Assembly: GCA_050015355.1 (NCBI GenBank)
Contig: JBEKBO010000011.1
Coordinates: forward strand, 1-64,000
Origin: CAWBRT01 sp050015355
GTDB lineage: Bacteria; Acidobacteriota; Terriglobia; Terriglobales; Acidobacteriaceae
Direction of reading: 5' to 3'
Length of the DNA stretch: 64,000 nt
This document shows positions 8,505 to 16,071 of this stretch, in pieces. Every line of letters begins with the position of its first letter. The stretch's first letter is position 1. A program made the position numbers and the translations under genes. The notes beneath the pieces are model-generated. The model made no database searches, was not told the origin of the DNA, and saw nothing but the letters and a program-made list of their open reading frames with translations.

Positions 8505-8744
8505 ATGGATACGGCAAGACTGATAAGGGATCTACGAGCTGAAAAGGTACGAATTGACCGGGCCATTGCCGCGCTTGAGGCATTGAGTGGCTCCGGCGCT
8601 CGTTCACAATCTCCCCAATCGGCGGCACCGGCCGTTCGGAAGAGGCGCAAACGCGGTGTAATGAGCGCCGCGGGACGGAAGCGTATTTCGGAGATGATGA
8701 AAAAAAGGTGGGCCGCAAGAAGAAGGGCAGCAAAGAAGGCTTAA
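8505..8744 (+). CDS. Small basic Lys/Arg-rich protein, nucleic-acid-binding type
   Basis: A 79-residue product. The N-terminal half is a helix (IRDLRAEKVRIDRAIAALEA); the C-terminal half is strongly basic (RKRRKRGVMSAAGRKRISEMMKKRWAARR and a KKA end). The 'SAAGRKRISEMMKKRWA' motif recurs in short proteins of Acidobacteriota and relatives and suggests DNA or RNA contact, but the function is not established. The start at 8505 follows a GGAAATG-like ribosome region. The gene lies just upstream of tRNA-Arg. Confidence 0.72.
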   Translation: MDTARLIRDLRAEKVRIDRAIAALEALSGSGARSQSPQSAAPAVRKRRKRGVMSAAGRKRISEMMKKRWAARRRAAKKA

Positions 8745-8756
8745 GTCGTCAAGCTT

Positions 8757-8833
8757 GGCCCCGTAGCTCAACTGGATAGAGCATCAGACTTCGGATCTGA
8801 GGGTTGGGGGTTCGAGTCCCTCCGGGGTCGCCA
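8757..8833 (+). tRNA. tRNA-Arg (anticodon TCG), CCA encoded
   Basis: A complete cloverleaf. The acceptor stem GGCCCCG pairs with CGGGGTC (one G-T), the D arm contains AGCTCAACTGGATAGAGC, the anticodon arm TCAGA/TCTGA has loop CTTCGGA with anticodon TCG, the T arm GGGGGTTCGAGTCCCTC is standard, and the discriminator G is followed by an encoded CCA. It reads CGA/CGN arginine codons. The 77-base length is normal. Confidence 0.96.
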
Positions 8834-8931
8834 TTCGCCTGTTGGCGACCACGCCGGCACCATGACAGCGAACCATCGCACTGGCCGCCTGTTGCTTTAC
8901 AACGCAATAAACCGAAACAAGGAGAACTACA

Positions 8932-9465
8932 ATGTCACTGATACGAGTTTTCGCCGTTGCTATGCTTGGCGTTGCCTTGCTCGTCGCTAGTCCGATGAGT
9001 GCGCAACAGCCCCCGGCACCAAATCCCCTCGATGACGTGCCGAAAATAATGCCGTTCGACGTGCCTTATGGCGCCCCAATAACGCTCGAACGCGCCCAGG
9101 CAGCCATCGCCGCTGTCGTGGCCGAGTCCAAGAAGCGGGATTGGAAAATGAACATTGCCGTCGTCGACTCCGGCGGCAACCTCGTTGCCTTCCAACGTAT
9201 GGACGGAGCGCAGCTTGCCTCGATCCAAGTCTCGGAACACAAGGCGCGCGCGGCAGTGATCTACCGCCGCGAGACCAAGGCCTTCGAGAACGCTATCCAG
9301 CTCAGCCACTACAACTACGCACTCTCGCTCGACGGGATGATTGCGTCTCGCGGCGGCATTCCCCTCGTCGAGGGGGGCAAGCTCATCGGCGCAATCGGTT
9401 GTTCGGGAGGTGCGGGCTCACAGGATGAGGTGGTCTGCAAGATAGGTGCGGCAACCATCAAGTAG
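8932..9465 (+). CDS. Exported GlcG/HbpS-family (DUF336) protein
   Basis: The 177-residue product has a Sec signal peptide (VFAVAMLGVALLVASPMSAQQ) and one GlcG/HbpS domain: ITLERAQAAIAAVVAESKK, then NIAVVDSGGNLVAFQRMDGA, and the glycine-rich IPLVEGGKLIGAIGCSGG. The fold binds small ligands; HbpS of Streptomyces binds haem and acts in redox sensing, while other members have unknown roles. A strong ribosome site (aaggagaactaca) precedes ATG 8932. The next gene is also an exported binding protein, but the 249-base gap leaves co-transcription open. Confidence 0.88.
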   Translation: MSLIRVFAVAMLGVALLVASPMSAQQPPAPNPLDDVPKIMPFDVPYGAPITLERAQAAIAAVVAESKKRDWKMNIAVVDSGGNLVAFQRMDGAQLASIQVSEHKARAAVIYRRETKAFENAIQLSHYNYALSLDGMIASRGGIPLVEGGKLIGAIGCSGGAGSQDEVVCKIGAATIK

Positions 9466-9714
9466 TACTCGCCTCGGGGCGCAAACGCTCCAGAGGAAAC
9501 GGAACGACGCCTGCGGCTACCAAAGAATCCTCCACGGGCGGCGACGGACTCGCCGCCGGTGGGGGCCGTTATTCGTGTATGCAGAGCGTCTGCTGTCGCC
9601 CGATTGGGCTCCGCCTGCAATCGAAGCGGGGGGCTTCCACGTAACTGTCTGGCAAAGGGCAATGCCCTATTCGTGCATTTTGTCTATGTAGCGGAGACGC
9701 GCAAGGAGGCAGTA

Positions 9715-10467
9715 ATGCATCAGAAAATATCCTTAACGGCAGCATTTGCGTTTCTTTTGTGCACCAGCTTACAGGTCGCGGCGCAGCAGCCCGTCCTTCA
9801 CGTGTATGGGCCGGGTGGCCCGCTCGCTCCAATCCAGGAATGCGCCGACCTTTTCAGCAGGGCAACCCAGGTAAAGGTTGTCGTTACGGCCAGCCCCGAG
9901 CCACAGTGGTTCTCACAGGCACAGCAGGATGCTGACCTGATCTTTGGCGGCGCGGATTACATGCTGACCGATTTTGCGCTGAGGCAGCCTGCAATGCTGG
10001 ATGAAAAATCGCGCGTCGAATTGTACGTGCGGCCGGCGGGGATATTGGTGCGCAAGGGCAACCCGAAGAAAATCAAGTCGCTTGCCGACTTGGCGCAACC
10101 TGGCGTTCGTCTTCTGGATGTGAACGGAGCGGGCCAAGTCGGGTTGTGGGAAGACCTTGCCGGCAGGGCGGGATTGATTCCCGCGATCCAGAAGAACATT
10201 GCGTCGTCGGTACGCAACAGTATCCAGGCGCTTGACCAATGGAGATCAGACCTGACGCTGGATGCGTGGATCACCTACGAGTCGTGGTACTTTCGCCTGA
10301 CCGAGGTGTCGGATCTGGTTCGCTTGCCCGAGGCCCAAAAGTTATACCGCGGAACGCCGATAGCGATTGCCAAAACGGCGCCGAACCGCGCGCTCGCGGA
10401 AAAGTTTATTGCGTTTCTACAGACGGCTCAGGCTCACGCGGTTTTCCAGAAGTGGGGCTGGAAATAG
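9715..10467 (+). CDS. AcfC-like periplasmic substrate-binding protein (ModA fold)
   Basis: A 250-residue exported protein: signal peptide (SLTAAFAFLLCTSLQVAAQQ), then a type II periplasmic-binding fold beginning LHVYGPGGPLAPIQECADLF, the pattern of accessory colonization factor AcfC and relatives. The AcfC group is thought to bind sulfate- or molybdate-like oxyanions. No ABC permease or ATPase gene is adjacent. The frame is open from 9559, but ATG 9715 has an excellent ribosome site (aaggaggcagta) and gives the signal peptide. Residues such as DLIFGGADYML, LYVRPAGILVRKGNP and LFQKWGWK-like tail fit the family. Confidence 0.85.
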   Translation: MHQKISLTAAFAFLLCTSLQVAAQQPVLHVYGPGGPLAPIQECADLFSRATQVKVVVTASPEPQWFSQAQQDADLIFGGADYMLTDFALRQPAMLDEKSRVELYVRPAGILVRKGNPKKIKSLADLAQPGVRLLDVNGAGQVGLWEDLAGRAGLIPAIQKNIASSVRNSIQALDQWRSDLTLDAWITYESWYFRLTEVSDLVRLPEAQKLYRGTPIAIAKTAPNRALAEKFIAFLQTAQAHAVFQKWGWK

Positions 10468-10538
10468 TTATACCCCGATTCCGTGGGACCAGGCCGTTGC
10501 CTTGCGGTACCCGCAGCCACCCAACTTTCTGTCGCCGC

Positions 10539-11348
10539 TCAGTCGCGTGTGGACGACATCAGTTCGTCCAGATGCACGGCGGTTACGCCGGCCGCTGCAC
10601 CGGCCACACGCTCGATTTCCTGGACTTCGCTGAGTCGCGACACCTTCCCCGTGATCGTGATTTCCCCTTCAAAGGACCGTACATCGAGCTCCAAGTCGGA
10701 CGTCTTCGGGTCGAGCACCAGGTCGGCCTTGATGCGACTAGCCAACACCAGATCGTCCATCTGCTTCCGGCTTTCGGCCGTGAACTCGAAACAAGCCTCG
10801 CGCGCTAGTCCCGAGATGACGTGGCAAGCCTCCTCGATTGCCATATGCTCCAGATTGATCACAATATCGTAAAGCGAAGGATCACCCCAGTTCACGCCGT
10901 ATAGAAATTGAGTCCACCTCTGGCGATCCTCGTCGGCCTTCTGGAGATAAGCCACAGCTTCATCCTTGCCGTACCTGAGCCGATCCTGCGCTATGCGGAT
11001 GCGAAACTCCATCGGCGCGATGATACGCGTACGCAGCACATTGGGTCCTCCTCGCAGTAGCAGGTGACCCGCATTGCCGTGGTAGATCGCGTTCCCTGTC
11101 TTAACCTCCTCCGTCAGCGCGGCCTGAATAAGCGTCAGGTACACGTATCGCTTATGGCTGAAACGCTCCAGGAATCCGGGTGGCTTTTGCAGTGCGTCCC
11201 GCAGAACATCCTGCGATACCCCGTGCGCGGCAGCTCTCTCGACGATCACTTCCCTGTCTACACAGCGATATTCGAGCTTCCAAGCAAGACACTCCGCCAA
11301 TAGCTCGCCCCCGCTGAACATCCCGCGGGAGATGGTGATCACACACAT
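10539..11348 (-). CDS. Cytidylate-kinase-like protein fused to a BON-like domain
   Basis: The first ~195 residues match the cytidylate-kinase-like family: ITISRGMFSGGELLAECLA (an altered P-loop, where GSGG is usual), the CVDREVI segment, and QAALTEEVKTGNAIYHGNAG. The last ~70 residues (KADLVLDPKTSDLELDVRSFEGEITITGKV, cited in parts) look like a BON domain, a fold that often binds lipid or periplasmic partners. A true CMP-kinase role is unlikely, and the cellular job is unknown. It follows the TIGR02186-like and TauE genes on the same strand with a gap of about 120 bases, so it may belong to that operon. Confidence 0.8.
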   Translation of the reverse strand: MCVITISRGMFSGGELLAECLAWKLEYRCVDREVIVERAAAHGVSQDVLRDALQKPPGFLERFSHKRYVYLTLIQAALTEEVKTGNAIYHGNAGHLLLRGGPNVLRTRIIAPMEFRIRIAQDRLRYGKDEAVAYLQKADEDRQRWTQFLYGVNWGDPSLYDIVINLEHMAIEEACHVISGLAREACFEFTAESRKQMDDLVLASRIKADLVLDPKTSDLELDVRSFEGEITITGKVSRLSEVQEIERVAGAAAGVTAVHLDELMSSTRD

Positions 11349-11466
11349 CGAAACTCCTCCTCTACTCAGCTCGCGTCTTGCCGTCGATTGCGATCAAGTA
11401 CAGTGTTGACACCCGCCCGCGGCTTTACGTCTCCGATACGCCGGACCCCGGCGTCGCCCGACGGGA

Positions 11467-12483
11467 TCAAGGCCCCATGTCGCTGCTGCGCGTGGCACTT
11501 GCGCCGGCCGATGCTGCCATGGCGCGGTTTGCTGGAATGGGCTGCGAGATCGGGAGGCCGCCGTCCTGCGCCAGTGGGGGCGATTTACCCGCGCCGGCCG
11601 CTGCTGCCATAGTGCGGTGTGCCGGCTGAGGCCGTGGCATCGGGTGCGCCTCGGCGGGAATGTGCTTCTTTTTTCCGCCTAAGAGGACAGCAAGAGCGTC
11701 GATTCCGAATCCCGCGATAACAGCCAGGATAACAGCAAGGATGCCATACCCGTATGGATGTTCTCGCGCGGCAGCCGCCATAAATGCAGGGAACCCGACT
11801 TCGACTAGCTGTAGAGCGGCTCCGCTTTGGCCGACGATTCGGCCATCGCGGCACGCATAGACTTCCACCTGGTACGAACCTGGCGTAGCTAACTTGGGCC
11901 AACCAATTTCCAAAGTGTAACGCGCTTCGCCATTTCCGATATCAGTCACGTGAACCCGGTCCGCTATTCGGCGATAGCTGCCCTCTTTTTTTTTCAAATC
12001 CACGTACTGATCGCCAATCAACCTCAGAGCTTCTGGGTCACGCAAGCCGTGCTCGGTGCGAATATGCATCCGATTCCTGATCGAGAGCTCATCCAGTGCG
12101 TAGGCGTCAATTGTCTGCCGGTCCAGGAAAGTGTGCACATCCTCGGAGCTGAAGCGCAGGAACAACGAAGGCGGGCCGGTCACGTGCACCTTGTCGACAT
12201 TGATCCAGATCGGGCCGACGCGGTCTTTCTTGTTAAAGACTTCGTCTTTGGAGACTCCTCTGAGGACCACCATTACTTTCGAGCCGCTTGGGGCCTTGCC
12301 CTCCATTCGCAACCTTGCGCCGTCGTAGAAGGCCCCCATCTCGATCGTTTCGGGTGAGAGTTTGAGTGTGACCGGCGGGGTTACTTCCGCAGAGGCGTTC
12401 GGGCAAACAATAGTCGCCAAAATGACTGCCAGCGCGGGCAGGACAAGAAACGTGAGCATGGCTTGCCGTGACCTCAATGCCAT
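11467..12483 (-). CDS. TIGR02186-like exported protein with C-terminal membrane helix
   Basis: A signal peptide (MLTFLVLPALAVILATIVC) precedes a domain beginning VTLKLSPETIEMGAFYDGARL and containing VMVVLRGVSKDEVFNKK and VGPIWINVDKVHV, recognisable as the TIGR02186-type protein usually paired with TauE/SafE permeases. One transmembrane helix (YGILAVILAVIAGFGIDALAV) follows, then a low-complexity tail with two similar Pro/Ala stretches (PQPAHRTMAAAAGAG and PIPANRAMAASAGAS). The frame reaches 12615, but ATG 12483, overlapping the TauE stop by ten bases, gives the signal peptide. It probably works with TauE at the membrane in sulfur-anion export. Confidence 0.83.
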   Translation of the reverse strand: MALRSRQAMLTFLVLPALAVILATIVCPNASAEVTPPVTLKLSPETIEMGAFYDGARLRMEGKAPSGSKVMVVLRGVSKDEVFNKKDRVGPIWINVDKVHVTGPPSLFLRFSSEDVHTFLDRQTIDAYALDELSIRNRMHIRTEHGLRDPEALRLIGDQYVDLKKKEGSYRRIADRVHVTDIGNGEARYTLEIGWPKLATPGSYQVEVYACRDGRIVGQSGAALQLVEVGFPAFMAAAAREHPYGYGILAVILAVIAGFGIDALAVLLGGKKKHIPAEAHPMPRPQPAHRTMAAAAGAGKSPPLAQDGGLPISQPIPANRAMAASAGASATRSSDMGP

Positions 12484-13505
12484 ATAGATGACCTCACGAA
12501 ATCCCGCACACAAACCATTACTGCGGTGTGCTCTGCCTTCAGCATGGCGTGCCCTCCAGCGCCAGAAAGCGGGTTCGACGGGGACAATGCGATTCCAACC
12601 GCCATCTTCAGGCACACAACAAGTGCCAAAACGCCCAGCACAATCAGCAACTGCTCGCCCCGCATGTGCCGGCTCACGCGGGCGCCGAGCTGAGCGCCGA
12701 TGGTTGACCCGGCCGCTATAAGCAAGGCCAACACCACATCAACACTGTGATTGCTGGCAGCCTGCATGAGCGTGACGCCTATACAGGTAAACAGAATCTG
12801 AAACAAATCGGTTCCCACCGCCACGTGCGCCGGCATGCGCAGCAGGTAAACCATCGCCGGCACCATGATGAAACCGCCGCCAACACCCATGAGGGCCGTC
12901 ATGATTCCAACCATGGAGCAAAGGACGAACGGCAGCAGGACTGAGTGGCGCACGCCGGACCTTGCGAAATCCATTTGAAAAGGCAGGCGGGCCAGGAAGG
13001 TGCTGAACACATTCGACCCGGCCTTGCGTATCTTCGGCGCCATTACCCCGCGGCGCAACTTTACGAGGCTGTTGTAGACCATGAAGCCGCCGAGGCCGCC
13101 CAGAACCACCACGTACATGACGCTAATCAGTAAGTCCGCATTTCCGCGCGCCCTTAGTATCTTTACGGCCTGCACACCGATCGCGGAACCGAACAGGCCG
13201 CCGAGCAGGCAGAAGCCCCCCATCTTGAAGTCGACGTTATTCAACCGAAAATGGGCAGCCACCCCCGAAGCGGAAGTCGCAACAATTGCGTTGGTATCGG
13301 AGGCAGCGGCAACAATCGGCGGGATGCCGATCATCATGAGGATAGGGGTCATGAGGAATCCGCCGCCGACGCCAAGCAGCCCTGACAAAAAACCGACCAC
13401 CATGCCGACTGAGGCCAGCAGTCCCATGTTGATCGAAACCCCTGCTATCGGCAAAAAAAGAGGAAGAGTAAAGGCAAATACAGCGGCGAGAACCAACTTG
13501 GCCAT
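12474..13505 (-). CDS. TauE/SafE-family anion exporter
   Basis: A 343-residue inner-membrane protein with two repeats of the TauE/SafE signature: FLSGLLGVGGGFLMTPILMMIGI near the start and LMGVGGGFIMVPAMVYLL in the second half, each followed by hydrophobic helices. The family exports sulfite, sulfoacetate or related organosulfur anions. Its stop overlaps the start of the TIGR02186-like gene, a pairing seen in many genomes. The class V aminotransferase (desulfurase-like) upstream on the same strand fits sulfur metabolism, though about 320 bases separate them. Confidence 0.9.
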   Translation of the reverse strand: MAKLVLAAVFAFTLPLFLPIAGVSINMGLLASVGMVVGFLSGLLGVGGGFLMTPILMMIGIPPIVAAASDTNAIVATSASGVAAHFRLNNVDFKMGGFCLLGGLFGSAIGVQAVKILRARGNADLLISVMYVVVLGGLGGFMVYNSLVKLRRGVMAPKIRKAGSNVFSTFLARLPFQMDFARSGVRHSVLLPFVLCSMVGIMTALMGVGGGFIMVPAMVYLLRMPAHVAVGTDLFQILFTCIGVTLMQAASNHSVDVVLALLIAAGSTIGAQLGARVSRHMRGEQLLIVLGVLALVVCLKMAVGIALSPSNPLSGAGGHAMLKAEHTAVMVCVRDFVRSSIWH

Positions 13506-13700
13506 AGCTAGACCTTGGTACTGGCTGACTGCCGGTTGACACCCCCGAGGATGCCAACAACTTGCGAACTTTACGCGCCCGAAACGAGAGTCCGGAGACT
13601 CCGTCCTAGGAGCCCAATGAATCGGGAGCCCTGTGTTCCAGTTGCCTAATGAGTACTGAAAAGGAACCGTTGGTAAGGTGCTATAGGTGACTAAACATTG

Positions 13701-13718
13701 ATGTGTGTTGGGTCACAT
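13701..13718. promoter_or_regulatory. Crp/Fnr-type palindrome upstream of the TauE operon
   Basis: ATGTGTGTTGGGTCACAT contains TGTGT-N6-TCACA, nine of ten bases of the Crp-type consensus (TGTGA-N6-TCACA). It lies about 200 bases before the TauE start, inside the 13506-13826 gap, which holds no gene I can support. The match is by eye only. A Crp/Fnr-family regulator would be needed, and none is encoded in this window. Confidence 0.35.
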
Positions 13719-13826
13719 CACAGTTGTGAGAGGTCTTTTTTGAGTGTTGCATTTTGCAGCGCTTTCGCGACAGACACAGCCACGGGGAACAACTCAAGCG
13801 CTATTAATCGCCATTATGCAACCGCT

Positions 13827-15050
13827 CTATCTCGCGGCGGCCGCACGGGCGGCAGTAGCCTTTGGCTTCGACATGCGTTCGGCGGACCATGCCGCAATCG
13901 CCCGAACCCCGTTGATCGCGGCGTCGATGTGCTCTTCGGTGTTGAATGCTCCAATCGAGAAGCGCACGCCGCCGTTGATGGCCAACGTGCCTAACTGCGT
14001 ATGCAGCAGCGGAGCGCAATGCAAACCGGTGCGGGTGGCGATGTTGTGATCTACGTCCATCATGGTTCCAACGTCGCCGGCATCGATGCCGTCGATATTG
14101 ATGGTGACGGTCGAGAGGTGGTTGTCAGCCGTATCCCAGCAATAGATGCGGACGCCTTCAATCTGCCGCAGACCGTCGACCAGCTTGGCGGCCAGCTTCA
14201 TCTCGCGCCGATGGATGGCCTCGACCCCGCCCTGTTCCTCGATCCACTCTTGTCCGGCCCAGAGCGCGGCGATGCCGACCATATTGGGCGTGCCGTATTC
14301 CATGCGCCAGGGATACTCGTCGAGATGGTAGGGGTGGGCGGAGTGCACCCCGGTGCCCCCGGCCCGCGTGTGGCGGATCTCAACGTGCTTGCGAACGCAC
14401 AGGCCGCCGATTCCCATCGAGCCCATCAACGCTTTATGACCGGTGAAGGCCAACACGTCCACGTTCATTTCTTTCATATTGATAGGCACAATTCCGGCCG
14501 TTTGCGCGGTATCAATGGCGAACGTGACGTTATGTTCGCGGCAGATGCGCCCGATTTGAGCTATGGGCTGAATCGTGCCGATGACGTTGGAGCCGTGGTT
14601 GACGATGACCAGCTTGGTATTGGGACGCATGGCGCGGGCGACATCGTCGGGCTGAACATAACCCTGGCCATCGAACGGCAGAAACGTGGCCTCGACGTTG
14701 GCATCGCGGACCAGATGATTGATGGGCCGGATAACGGAATTGTGTTCGAGATTGGTGGTGATGACGTGGTCACCTGCGGCGAGCAATCCGTTGATGATGA
14801 GGTTCAGCGCATCGGTGGTGTTGTAGCCGAAACATAAACGCTCGGGCGCATCTTCATCTCCGCCGAAAAATTTGGTCAGCCGCTGGCGCAGCCTGTCCAG
14901 AAGCGAGCCGGCTTCCAGAGCCTTGTCAAAGCCGCTGCGTCCCGGATTCACGCCCATCTCCCGGTAGAAATCGATCATGAAGCGGTAAACGTTTTCCGGC
15001 TTCGGCCAGACCGTGGCCGCGTTGTCGAGATAGATGAGAGCGCTGTCCAT
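13827..15050 (-). CDS. Class V aminotransferase, cysteine-desulfurase family
   Basis: PLP enzyme of the NifS/SufS-like branch, 407 residues. It has the N-terminal IYLDNAATVWPKPENV (the 'YLDNAAT' signature), TNLEHNSVIRPI with the conserved His over the cofactor, the FAIDTAQTAG segment, and AFTGHKALMGSMGIGG with the Schiff-base Lys. The presumed catalytic Cys loop of true desulfurases lies near ATRTGLHCAP. The ATG at 15050 has a strong ribosome site (tctggaggacgt); the longer frame to 15074 does not. The family can desulfurate or deaminate cysteine or related compounds. The Lrp-type regulator gene is immediately upstream. Confidence 0.88.
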   Translation of the reverse strand: MDSALIYLDNAATVWPKPENVYRFMIDFYREMGVNPGRSGFDKALEAGSLLDRLRQRLTKFFGGDEDAPERLCFGYNTTDALNLIINGLLAAGDHVITTNLEHNSVIRPINHLVRDANVEATFLPFDGQGYVQPDDVARAMRPNTKLVIVNHGSNVIGTIQPIAQIGRICREHNVTFAIDTAQTAGIVPINMKEMNVDVLAFTGHKALMGSMGIGGLCVRKHVEIRHTRAGGTGVHSAHPYHLDEYPWRMEYGTPNMVGIAALWAGQEWIEEQGGVEAIHRREMKLAAKLVDGLRQIEGVRIYCWDTADNHLSTVTINIDGIDAGDVGTMMDVDHNIATRTGLHCAPLLHTQLGTLAINGGVRFSIGAFNTEEHIDAAINGVRAIAAWSAERMSKPKATAARAAAAR

Positions 15051-15170
15051 ACGTCCTCCAGAATGAACAAACAATGGTAGGAGGTCGCTGGTGACTTAGT
15101 ACAGTATGTTTTAAAGGTTTTAGAAGGCGATCATTTCGGATTTGCGGAATTGATGGTCGTTTTCCTTACA

Positions 15171-15668
15171 TTATTCGGTGCTGCCGTTTTCGCCCAACGG
15201 CGGCTGCACCCGGCGCTTCACCGCGCTCCACTCGACGGGAGATGAAAGGATCATCGAGGTGGTCGTCGCCAGGTACGGCATCAGCGAATCAATGACCGAT
15301 TCGAGGTGATTGATATCCGTGACCGCGACCTTGACGATGAACGACTCGGAGCCGGTCACGCGATGGCACTCCAGCGCTTCCGGGCATAACCGCACCAACT
15401 CGGCGAAGTTCCGCAGCTTGCCTCCGGAAACCTTGACGCGGATGAAAGCCATGACGCCGAAGCCAAGTTTCGCCGGATCGACCTCCGCATGGAAGCCGCG
15501 AATGATTCCGGCATCTTCCATCTGCCGCACGCGCTCAACCACCGCCGGAGTCGATAAGCCTACGCGCCGCCCAAGCTCGGAAAATGGAATGCGAGCGTTC
15601 TCCTGTAGCTCGCTGAGGATGTTCCAGCCAATATCGTCGAGCAGATGCGTATGTGACCGTGCCCTCAT
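15171..15668 (-). CDS. Lrp/AsnC-family transcriptional regulator
   Basis: A 165-residue regulator: N-terminal winged helix-turn-helix (WNILSELQENARIPFSELGR, then GLSTPAVVERVRQMEDAGII) and a C-terminal RAM ligand-binding domain (GVMAFIRVKVSGG, CHRVTGSESFIVKVAV). Members sense amino acids and often control a neighbouring gene; the aminotransferase 120 bases downstream is the obvious candidate. The open frame extends to 16262, but that upstream part is repeat-derived DNA. ATG 15668 (MRARSHTHLLDDIGW) is the start expected for the family. Confidence 0.93.
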   Translation of the reverse strand: MRARSHTHLLDDIGWNILSELQENARIPFSELGRRVGLSTPAVVERVRQMEDAGIIRGFHAEVDPAKLGFGVMAFIRVKVSGGKLRNFAELVRLCPEALECHRVTGSESFIVKVAVTDINHLESVIDSLMPYLATTTSMILSSPVEWSAVKRRVQPPLGENGSTE

Positions 15669-16071
15669 ATCCGCTTCATAGTACCTCGGATTAACCAGTT
15701 TCGCGAAGGCCGAGGTGTCATCCTGAGCCAGCGAAGCATCCCATGAGACTGTCCCGCTCCGCGCCGCGCTGGGTTTTATTGATGAATCTTTCGGCTTGGT
15801 GCCCCACGTTCGCCCGCGTCGGGGCCCCCGGCGAGGCTCGGCTCGCTGGGGTGACTGGGCTAACGTGGGGTAGTTCGACTGGTGCCCAAGTCCCACATCT
15901 GCTAACTGCGGCAGATGTGGGGCACCGTCCGAAAAAGTCACAAGCTCTGAGCGCAGCCGGGGGCCCCGGCAACGGCCGGGCCTTTGCTGGGGTGGAGGAG
16001 CGAAGGATCTGCTGTTTGCGCGTGCTGAAAATAAAGCCGATCCCTCGGAGAACAGTTCTTCAGCAGCCTGT
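15669..16071. repeat. Composite hairpin repeat region
   Basis: No gene. This stretch carries pieces of the dispersed repeat also seen at 17911-18105 and 34515-34640: GTGTCATCCTGAG (about 15715), GTGGAGGAGCGAAGGATCTG (about 15994) and the terminal CAGCAGCCTG at the right end (about 16062). Inside it is a perfect 11-bp stem (CCCACATCTGC at 15892 with GCAGATGTGGG at 15911) and outer GGTGCC/GGCACC arms. The repeat sits between the ABC-F gene and the Lrp gene and could end or process transcripts. Confidence 0.7.
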
